DNA from: Sphingobacterium alkalisoli
Lineage (GTDB): Bacteria; Bacteroidota; Bacteroidia; Sphingobacteriales; Sphingobacteriaceae
Direction of reading: 5' to 3'
Length of the DNA stretch: 64,000 bases
Assembly: GCF_005049105.1 (NCBI RefSeq)
Contig: NZ_SUKA01000002.1
Location: 1-64,000, forward strand
Part shown: piece after piece, positions 1 through 5,748 of the stretch
How the letters are laid out: each line of letters starts with the position of its first letter
Position numbering within the stretch: the stretch's first letter is position 1
Made by a program: the position numbers and the translations under genes
Notes under the pieces: generated by a model
The model's input: only the letters and a program-made list of their open reading frames with translations
Told to the model about the DNA's origin: nothing
Database searches by the model: none

Positions 1-624
1 GGAATCAACGGCGCCTATTCAGGTAAGGTAGGCAACGTAATCGGAAGCAGCTGGAGAAATGTAGACTATGTACGCTCCCTTTCGAAAAGAAGTAACAAAC
101 CCGCGTCGGCGGATCAACTGGCACAGCGTGCGAAATTTGCACTTGGTGTAAGTTTTCTGTCACCGATCAAGGATCTGCTCAATCTGGGCTATTCGGATGC
201 CCTGCAGGGGCGCTCAACCGGATACAATAAAGCGCTGCAGCATCTGCTGGCGAATGGTATCATGGGCGATTATCCAAACCAGACATTGGATTATGAAGCG
301 GTGGTGATCGCTAAAGGCGGGCTATCGAACCTGATGGGGGTGAGCTGGCAGGAGACCGCACCGCGGGAGGTATCCCTAAGCTGGACGATAGAAACAAACC
401 GTTTCAACGCATTTTCGGACGATGTGGTGATCCTCCTGATGTACAACAAGGAAAAATCCTTCTTCAGTATCCTGGAATCGGGTACACGTGCAGACGGTTC
501 GCTGAATCTGACCTTTCCGGAAGTGTATGCAGGGGATAATGTCGTGGGATGGGTATTCACAGGAAATCGAGATGGCGTGAAAACATCCGGTAGCTACTAC
601 CTAGGCGAAATTACAGTGAGTTAA
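1..624 (+). CDS. DUF6266 family protein (5'-truncated by window edge)
   Basis: The frame is open from base 1 to the TAA at 622-624, so the true start lies outside the window. The visible 207 residues begin GINGAYSGKVGNVIGSSWR and continue with R-S-L-S-K-R-S-N-K-P and Q-L-A-Q-R-A-K-F. This is the N-terminal signature of DUF6266, a Bacteroidota family of about 210 residues, so only a few residues should be missing. The rest is beta-rich with many aromatic residues. No signal peptide, catalytic motif or membrane segment is seen and no function is established for the family. It precedes a DUF5675 gene across a repeat-rich gap. Family assignment is by recalled motif resemblance. Confidence 0.8.
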   Translation, partial: GINGAYSGKVGNVIGSSWRNVDYVRSLSKRSNKPASADQLAQRAKFALGVSFLSPIKDLLNLGYSDALQGRSTGYNKALQHLLANGIMGDYPNQTLDYEAVVIAKGGLSNLMGVSWQETAPREVSLSWTIETNRFNAFSDDVVILLMYNKEKSFFSILESGTRADGSLNLTFPEVYAGDNVVGWVFTGNRDGVKTSGSYYLGEITVS

Positions 625-627
625 GTG

Positions 628-697
628 ACTGGTGATTAGTGGTTGGTAACTGGTGATTGGTAACTAGTGATTGGTGACTGGTGATTAGAGGTTAGGA
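628..697. repeat. Degenerate 7-bp repeats (TGGTGAT/TAGTGAT/TGGTAAC type)
   Basis: The stretch after the DUF6266 stop is built from variants of a heptamer such as TGGTGAT, TAGTGAT, TGGTAAC and TAGTGAC. The same family recurs at about 1245-1290 and 1355-1405. It has no reading frame of its own. The function is unknown. Confidence 0.7.
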
Positions 698-709
698 GAT
701 GTTTCTTCT

Positions 710-796
710 CGTCTTTGCGAGGAGGAACGACGAAGCAATCTTTTTATGGATTGCTTCACTCCACCTCATATCCCCAAGCTTCGGTTCGCAATGACG
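710..796. repeat. REP-like palindromic element
   Basis: An imperfect palindrome: the left arm begins CGTCTTTGCGAGGAGGA and reaches GAAGCAATCT, followed by GATTGCTTC and a right arm ending TTCGCAATGACG. It belongs to the same family as the units at 1301-1334 and 37984-38211. Such 'cattgcgagg...ggcaatct' elements are dispersed intergenic repeats in many genomes and can fold into long hairpins. Here it lies between two genes and could also limit transcription. Confidence 0.75.
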
Positions 797-805
797 GTTT
801 AGGTC

Positions 806-833
806 TTAATACTTAATACTTAATACTCAATAC
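806..833 (+). repeat. Tandem heptamer (TTAATAC)x4
   Basis: Three perfect TTAATAC copies (806-812, 813-819, 820-826) and one with a single mismatch (827-833) end 3 bp before the ATG at 837. The position in the leader of the downstream gene is notable. A second heptamer array of different sequence sits before the gene at 1519. Confidence 0.85.
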
Positions 834-836
834 TAA

Positions 837-1250
837 ATGAATACACATACACTCTATCTCCGACGGAAATACGGAGAGAAGGGCACAAACGGAACCATCA
901 CCTATAACGGTGAACACATTTGCCATACGATCGAGTTACCATGGCGAAATAATTTGCAACGGCTGAGCTGTATTCCGGAAGGCCGTTACAAACTGCAGAA
1001 GACAAAGTACTATAAGCACGGGGAGCAGATCGGAATTCCGGCGGTGCTTGGTCGCGAGGCGATACTGGTCCATGCTGCTAACAGCGCGATGAAAGAGTTA
1101 CATGGTTGTATTGCTCCGGTTACGACGCTCACTGGGGAAGGTACAGGCGACGACAGTCGCAAGGCTTTGGATAAGCTGAAAGCACTGGTGTACAGCCTGT
1201 GGGATATGGAAGCAGAAGTGTTTTTAGTGATTAGGCCCCGTAATTGGTGA
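837..1250 (+). CDS. DUF5675 family protein
   Basis: A 137-residue soluble protein. The order of motifs matches DUF5675: an N-terminal beta segment with LYLRRKYGEKGTNGTITYNG, then CHTIELPWR, then IPEGRYKLQ, and later AILVHAANSAMKELHGCIAP, where His and Cys are the family's conserved residues. The family is compact and enzyme-like, often found near phage or secretion modules, but its activity is not established. No signal peptide is seen. It follows a DUF6266 gene and precedes two small genes, each gap being filled with short repeats. The ATG is only 3 bp after a heptamer array and has no convincing Shine-Dalgarno sequence, as is common in Bacteroidota. Confidence 0.75.
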   Translation: MNTHTLYLRRKYGEKGTNGTITYNGEHICHTIELPWRNNLQRLSCIPEGRYKLQKTKYYKHGEQIGIPAVLGREAILVHAANSAMKELHGCIAPVTTLTGEGTGDDSRKALDKLKALVYSLWDMEAEVFLVIRPRNW

Positions 1251-1476
1251 CTAGTGACTAGTGATTGGGGGCTAGGAGTCAGAGACTAGACTGTTTTTCT
1301 CGTCTTTGCGAGGAGCATAGCGACGCGGCAATCTTAGAGGCGTTAGGAGCTAGGGCCGTAACTGGTGACTAGTGACTAGGAGTTAGGGGTTAGGTAGCTA
1401 GTGATCGGGCAGCGGGAATCGGGTAGCCGAGAAGGGGAATCGGATTTCTGATTTCCGTTTCCGGTTCTCAAATCTA
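1251..1476. repeat. Repeat-rich spacer: degenerate heptamers and half a REP element
   Basis: The spacer starts with the TAGTGAC/TAGTGAT heptamer family, then has a single REP-like arm at 1301-1334 (CGTCTTTGCGAGGAGCAT to GGCAATCT) without its partner arm. More heptamer variants and G-rich GGGAATCGG-type repeats follow to about 1460. No reading frame or RNA gene is apparent. Confidence 0.65.
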
Positions 1477-1504
1477 ATATCTCATATCTCATATCTCATA
1501 TCTC
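1477..1504 (+). repeat. Tandem heptamer (ATATCTC)x4
   Basis: Four perfect ATATCTC copies (1477-1483, 1484-1490, 1491-1497, 1498-1504) end 14 bp before the ATG at 1519. It shares the 7-bp period and the just-upstream position, though not the sequence, of the array at 806-833. Confidence 0.85.
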
Positions 1505-1518
1505 ACATCTAAAACAAA

Positions 1519-1821
1519 ATGAGAAACATTATAAACAAAATAAGCCGGGCACTACAAGTGGTACTGCTGGCACCAATTAAATTGCCAGGAAAGGCAGTGA
1601 ACATTTTAAAATACGTAGCCGTGGGGCTGGGGATTATCGAATCTGTACTGGATAAAGGGGAGAAGGAATCGGAAATCCGGGATCAGGAGGTGCCAGACGA
1701 CATGTCGCAGAAAGCCGAAGGCGATGAGCAAATCCGGAAAGGCGATAAAGTGATCGTTGGTTACATCGATGTCGGCGAGGAATCAGAAGAAGACGAGGGA
1801 AAAAAGGAAAGCGATGAATAG
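1519..1821 (+). CDS. Small acidic-tailed protein of unknown function
   Basis: 100 residues, not recognised. Residues 1-25 are basic and amphipathic, residues 26-45 are hydrophobic (ILKYVAVGLGIIESVL), and the C-terminal half is strongly acidic, ending in runs of Glu and Asp. This suggests a membrane-associated small protein with a charged soluble tail. The stop overlaps the start of the next small membrane gene by 8 bp, so the two are probably translationally coupled. Placement after DUF6266 and DUF5675 genes suggests one accessory module, but the function is not inferable. Confidence 0.55.
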   Translation: MRNIINKISRALQVVLLAPIKLPGKAVNILKYVAVGLGIIESVLDKGEKESEIRDQEVPDDMSQKAEGDEQIRKGDKVIVGYIDVGEESEEDEGKKESDE

Positions 1822-1978
1822 CCACAGTGGTAGTTTGTTTCCGATGCTGGGAGGTACCTGTTGTAGCATTATGGGGCTTATCCCCTGGACCAACCTGCTA
1901 CAAACAGTAATACTGGCTGTAGTCGGTACACTCGTCAGCTATCTGTTAACCCGGCTACTGCAGAGAAAGCGGAAGTAA
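1814..1978 (+). CDS. Small single-pass membrane protein
   Basis: A 54-residue protein in a different frame from the preceding gene, starting at the ATG inside ATGAATAG (8-bp overlap) with a purine-rich stretch just upstream. An in-frame start at 1757 would give 73 residues but a basic, out-of-character N-terminus, so 1814 is preferred. Residues about 20-46 (GLIPWTNLLQTVILAVVGTL and onward) form one transmembrane helix followed by the basic tail LLQRKRK. It resembles holin-sized or phage-type small membrane proteins only in size and layout. A terminator hairpin follows at 2012-2043. Confidence 0.5.
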   Translation: MNSHSGSLFPMLGGTCCSIMGLIPWTNLLQTVILAVVGTLVSYLLTRLLQRKRK

Positions 1979-2011
1979 GGAACAGGGATTAGAGGCGCAT
2001 GCCAAATTTAG

Positions 2012-2043
2012 AACGCTCTACTTGAAAAGGTAGGGCGTTTTTG
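2012..2043 (+). terminator. Rho-independent terminator
   Basis: Stem AACGCTCTAC (2012-2021) pairs with GTAGGGCGTT (2030-2039), with one G-T pair and an 8-nt loop, followed by T residues. It lies between the small plus-strand genes and the convergent TetR gene. The first part of the element and its upstream flank recur at about 14810-14855. Confidence 0.75.
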
Positions 2044-2044
2044 A

Positions 2045-2689
2045 TTACTTGTCCTTGGCACCGTCGTAAGTCTGTTTCAGTACTGTCTTTACAGCATTCT
2101 TAATGCGATCCATTCCTTCTTCAGTAGTAAGATCTATTTCGCAGAAGGTGCTGTCCGTGGATTTTGCATGAAGAACCAGGTAATAAATCCCGGCGACGAG
2201 TAGACTTGATACGGCTCTCAGATCCACATCTTTCCCCGCTAGCTCTCTGTCCGAAAAAGGAAAGAATAACGAGCTCAGGCGTTCTCTCGACTGGGTTACA
2301 TGCGACATGATATCTGACTTTTCACTTATCTGCCAGAGAACAACTTTTTGCATCTCTTCGTCTTTACTGAAGTGGTCGATCTGATTGATCAGCAAGGTTT
2401 CCAAAAACTCCCGAGAACCGGCATTGGCGGTTTTAGCGAGCATTTCCATGGCGCCAACCGAAGCGGCAACCCAGTAGTCCTTACCTTTGATGTATGTCTC
2501 AACAAGATTGTCCACGGTGTCAAAATAAAGACTGATAAGTTTTCTGTCTACGCCTGCTTCGTTCGATATATTGGCGATGTTCAATCCAGTGTAGCCATAT
2601 TTCTCAATGACGCTTCCTACGGCCTGAATTAATTTGTTCATCGTCCGCTCTTTATCGTTTTTCTCGCCTTTGTATGTTTTTCTCGCCAT
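2045..2689 (-). CDS. TetR/AcrR family transcriptional regulator
   Basis: A 214-residue one-component repressor-type protein. The N-terminal HTH is visible: residues 18-60 run from LIQAVGSVIEKYGYTGLNI through NISNEAGVDRKLISLYF, the helix-turn-helix of TetR proteins. The remaining 150 residues are helical ligand/dimerisation sequence with no specific match. It lies 69 bp downstream of the PLP enzyme gene on the same strand. A perfect 7+7 bp inverted repeat lies just upstream of its start (2695-2714), which suggests autoregulation. The ligand is unknown. Confidence 0.85.
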   Translation of the reverse strand: MARKTYKGEKNDKERTMNKLIQAVGSVIEKYGYTGLNIANISNEAGVDRKLISLYFDTVDNLVETYIKGKDYWVAASVGAMEMLAKTANAGSREFLETLLINQIDHFSKDEEMQKVVLWQISEKSDIMSHVTQSRERLSSLFFPFSDRELAGKDVDLRAVSSLLVAGIYYLVLHAKSTDSTFCEIDLTTEEGMDRIKNAVKTVLKQTYDGAKDK

Positions 2690-2694
2690 CGTTA

Positions 2695-2714
2695 GTTATT
2701 AACTAATTAATAAC
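2695..2714. promoter_or_regulatory. Palindromic operator candidate for the TetR regulator
   Basis: GTTATTA-ACTAAT-TAATAAC is a perfect 7-bp inverted repeat with a 6-bp spacer, 5 bp upstream of the tetR start codon. The size and position fit a TetR-family operator. Binding is inferred, not shown. Confidence 0.5.
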
Positions 2715-2758
2715 GCAAAGTTAACCATTTATATTCGGCATGTGAAAAAACCTGCTAT

Positions 2759-4033
2759 CTATCTTGTTTTAGACAGATCTATCTTTTTACCTATATCCTC
2801 AAAGGCGTTTAATACCATGTCTAAATTTTCCCGTGTATGGGTAGCCATCAAGCTGGTTCTGATCCGTGCATCTTTTTTTGCAACCCCCGGGTAAACGATA
2901 CAGTTGGCATATATACCGGCCGAGAGCAGTAAACGCGCTACCTGTTCCGTTTTATGGGGATCTCCGATCTTTATCGGGATAATAGCGGATGCAGTATCGC
3001 CAATATTTAAATTGAGATCCAGAAGCCCCTGTTTATAATAAGCTACATTCTCCGCTAATTTTATACGCCACTGTGGTTCCTCGTCTATCAGATCTATTGC
3101 TTTTAAAAGTCCGTTTATTGCGGGGGTGGAGGTGGACGAAAATACCTGTTGTCTCGATTGGTACCGTAAAAAGTTAATAATGTCGGGGGAGGATATAACA
3201 AATCCACCGATATGGCCGAAGGCTTTGCTCAATGTGCCTGAAATAATATCCACTTTATCCAGCAGGTTATACACCTCGATCGCACCTCTTCCATTTTCTC
3301 CGATTACACCGATTCCATGGGCATCGTCTACCATTAGGTAAGCGCCGTACTGTTGGCAAAGTTGATGGATTTCATCCATATTCGCTAAGTCGCCATTCTG
3401 TGAATATACACCGTCAATAATAACAAGTTTGGTCCTATATTTAGATTGTGCATCTACCAATGCCCGTTCCAGATACGTCATGTTATTGTGCGGAAAACGT
3501 TTGGTGTTTGTGTTAAACAACCCTTCAAAGACACTTGCATGTACTTCCATGTCAACAATTGCGCAATCTTCTTCTTTTAATAGGGTCAATAACGTGGCGC
3601 TGTTTGCTGTATATCCCGTTGTGTAAACAATAGAGGACCCCTTCGGCCTGTTGAAAAAAGCCGATAGTTTATCTTCGAGCATTACATGGTATTCATGATG
3701 TCCGCCTATTAACGGAGATGCTCCGGCTCCGGTACCGTATTTCTGTATTCCTTCTATCGCTGCAGCCTTTACCTTGGGGTGTTGTGTGAAATTGAGGTAA
3801 TCATTTGAAACCAAACTGATACAGTCAGTCGGTTTTTTCAAAAAAGGAGTGGTCACGTTTACTATGGGGCCGCAGCCTTTAGTAATAAAGCGAAAGTTCA
3901 TATGGTTGTTTTCTTCCATATAGTCCATAAATTCCTTGAAAGTCTCGGATGTTTTCAGCATATCATAATCAGGAATGCTCTCGAATTCCTTGAAACTGGC
4001 TTTAGCAAAATCAATATTGTGATCAGCGCTCAT
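2759..4033 (-). CDS. Alpha-oxoamine synthase-family PLP-dependent enzyme
   Basis: A 424-residue fold-type I PLP enzyme of the KBL/BioF/serine palmitoyltransferase group, which condenses an amino acid with an acyl-CoA or acyl-ACP. Visible landmarks are SNDYLNFTQHP (76-86), YGTGAGASPLIGGHHEYH (99-116), the PLP-stacking His165, VDDAHGIGVIGENGRG (235-250) and the PLP Lys270 in SGTLSKAFGHIGGF. An extra N-terminal stretch of about 50 residues precedes the core. It is clearly diverged from the Sphingobacterium serine palmitoyltransferase sequence I can recall, so I do not call it SPT. It is followed by a tetR gene that may control it. Substrates are unknown; a CqsA-like or lipid-forming role is possible. 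Confidence 0.8.
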   Translation of the reverse strand: MSADHNIDFAKASFKEFESIPDYDMLKTSETFKEFMDYMEENNHMNFRFITKGCGPIVNVTTPFLKKPTDCISLVSNDYLNFTQHPKVKAAAIEGIQKYGTGAGASPLIGGHHEYHVMLEDKLSAFFNRPKGSSIVYTTGYTANSATLLTLLKEEDCAIVDMEVHASVFEGLFNTNTKRFPHNNMTYLERALVDAQSKYRTKLVIIDGVYSQNGDLANMDEIHQLCQQYGAYLMVDDAHGIGVIGENGRGAIEVYNLLDKVDIISGTLSKAFGHIGGFVISSPDIINFLRYQSRQQVFSSTSTPAINGLLKAIDLIDEEPQWRIKLAENVAYYKQGLLDLNLNIGDTASAIIPIKIGDPHKTEQVARLLLSAGIYANCIVYPGVAKKDARIRTSLMATHTRENLDMVLNAFEDIGKKIDLSKTR

Positions 4034-4147
4034 AGAAATAGATTTTTAGGGTAATAATTTAATTTATTGTGTTTTCTAATGTGAAACGGTAATAGAATTT
4101 TAAGGTAGTAAGATAAATAATTTTGGTTATAACCTGGTCAATCTTTT

Positions 4148-4366
4148 TCAATTAACTTTTTTATGAAATCGATGCCTGTGCGTAAGCAGCAGGTAGATCA
4201 GCCACGCCAGTGAATAGGATGTGGTGGTCCAAAATAACAAATCGACATACAGGTAATCGAGTAAAATAAAAATAAGTAGACATAGGTTTAATGCAATAAC
4301 CAGGCAGCTAAGGATCGCCGTAAGTTGCAGATTGTAATTGTTAATTGATTTTATAATACGTAGCAT
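4148..4366 (-). CDS. Small two-helix membrane protein
   Basis: 72 residues with two hydrophobic segments: about 14-37 (LTAILSCLVIALNLCLLIFI) and about 43-62 (LLFWTTTSYSLAWLIYLLL), then the basic tail THRHRFHKKVN. The ATG is preceded by AAGAGG at good spacing, an unusually clear Shine-Dalgarno sequence for this genome. It is upstream of the PLP-enzyme gene on the same strand (114-bp gap) and may share its promoter region. No family is recognised. Confidence 0.5.
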   Translation of the reverse strand: MLRIIKSINNYNLQLTAILSCLVIALNLCLLIFILLDYLYVDLLFWTTTSYSLAWLIYLLLTHRHRFHKKVN

Positions 4367-4922
4367 ATTGACCTCTTGTGTTTCTGGATTTTTTTTGTCC
4401 GTGCTAGCTGTCCTATCGTGTTAAGCGTACGAGAATATCTTTATAACGTTGCAAGTTATCTGTAAAAATATCAATAATTTCATATTAAGGGGATATTAAT
4501 GTTGTAATATTGTTAATGTTATTTAATTATGACATATCAGTTCTTGTAAAAGTGGATAAATATTAGGGTCACTATATTTTGCCTGTTGTTTTTATAAATA
4601 CCTTTTATATAGTTAGTTATGATATTTTCTTCGGTTTTTGTTGTTGATAAAAGTTGATGTTTATTTTTAGTAGATGTATATTTTTCTTATTTACAGGAAA
4701 AATATTTTTATTATTATTTTTTTTATGAAAATATTTTTTACTTTTATGGTAGACAACTGAAGGACGTTAATTATTAATCTAAATAACCTGATAGTCATGT
4801 TGTAAGCAGTACTTTTTTTGATCTTGAGAATTTGACAGTTGTTGGTTTTAATCGAGTTGGGCGTAGCTATTGAGATGAATTACGGTATCTAAATGAAGAA
4901 CTAAATTTTAATTACATATACT
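4367..4922. other. AT-rich intergenic region
   Basis: A 556-bp stretch that is markedly AT-rich with long T and A runs (for example 4670-4745). It separates the minus-strand small gene from the plus-strand tail-fibre gene and must carry both promoters. I see no ORF, tRNA or strong hairpin in it. Confidence 0.6.
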
Positions 4923-5630
4923 ATGAAACCCTTTCTCTTACCTCTACTGGCGCTGGCTGTCGGATCTGCTAATGTCGCACAGTCACAGATTAAGATAGTA
5001 ACAAACGGCTCAATTGGAATGGGGACCGAAAACCCTGTCCACCCGCTGCATATCAACATGAGCCGTTTCCAGCTGAACTACTCTTCCAATGCACCGCTTT
5101 ATGTAACTGTTGCGAGCTCCGATCCAAGGATCTGTAGCAATAGCAAAATTGTTTTTTATAATACCGCTCAAACGGGGCACATTCCGATACAAGCGTCGGC
5201 TTTTAATACCATGTCTGATGAAAGGCTTAAAACCAATATCCAGAAACTATCGAGCAACGACGGACATCTGACTGCCAGAAAATCGCCTCTTGAGGTGGTT
5301 TTGAGCTTAAACGGTTACATCTATGACCTGAAACAAGACATTAATAGCAGTGAACGCAACGGCCAGCCAGTCAAGCACCAGATAGGCTTTCTAGCCCAGG
5401 AGCTCGAAAAGGAGATCCCGGAGGTAGTTCAAACGAACAATGACAGTACCGAACTGAAATCGGTGTCCTACGGTCAGATCGTACCTTATCTGGTAGAGGC
5501 GATCAAGGAACAGCAGGCTATTATAGAAGAACTTAAAAGCAGGTTGCAGCAGGTAGAAGGTAAGAGTGCAGCAAGAAAAGAAGATGCAAGTCTGCAGCGG
5601 AACATTGCAGCGCTTGAACCGAAGAAATAA
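4923..5630 (+). CDS. Tail-fibre-like protein with S74 intramolecular chaperone domain
   Basis: 235 residues with a Sec signal peptide (MKPFLLPLLALAVGSANVAQS). After a short collagen/fibre-like part (NGSIGMGTENPVHPLHIN), residues about 97-205 form the peptidase S74 auto-processing chaperone domain: SDERLKTNIQKL with the catalytic Ser and Lys region, then YDLK, IGFLAQELEKEIPEVV and YGQIVPYLVEAIKEQQ. A coiled coil closes the protein. Such domains trimerise fibres and then cut themselves off. In Bacteroidota they occur on secreted surface proteins as well as phage fibres. It sits 118 bp upstream of the first YD/RHS module and may be a surface partner. Confidence 0.8.
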   Translation: MKPFLLPLLALAVGSANVAQSQIKIVTNGSIGMGTENPVHPLHINMSRFQLNYSSNAPLYVTVASSDPRICSNSKIVFYNTAQTGHIPIQASAFNTMSDERLKTNIQKLSSNDGHLTARKSPLEVVLSLNGYIYDLKQDINSSERNGQPVKHQIGFLAQELEKEIPEVVQTNNDSTELKSVSYGQIVPYLVEAIKEQQAIIEELKSRLQQVEGKSAARKEDASLQRNIAALEPKK

Positions 5631-5653
5631 AATCCGTCTTTTGTGGGATTTTT
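5629..5653 (+). terminator. Short terminator hairpin
   Basis: AAAATCC (5629-5635) pairs with GGATTTT (5646-5652) and runs into T residues. The stem overlaps the last bases of the tail-fibre gene. It is weak but well placed. Confidence 0.45.
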
Positions 5654-5748
5654 ACGATCACACATTATAAAAACTTCATGATATTCCAATGGGGACTCAT
5701 GCTCCAATTATTTGAAGTTAGGAGTGATAACGAACAAACTAATATAAG

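Noticed and set aside
806..1504. Possible CRISPR array from the repeated units
   Set aside because: Units are 7 bp, directly adjacent, without spacers, and no cas gene is present.
1..1978. A prophage at the left edge
   Set aside because: DUF5675 and small membrane proteins occur near phages, but there is no capsid, terminase, integrase or lysis gene in the window.
2759..4033. Serine palmitoyltransferase for sphingolipids
   Set aside because: The sequence departs from the Sphingobacterium SPT I can recall over the whole length apart from family-wide motifs.
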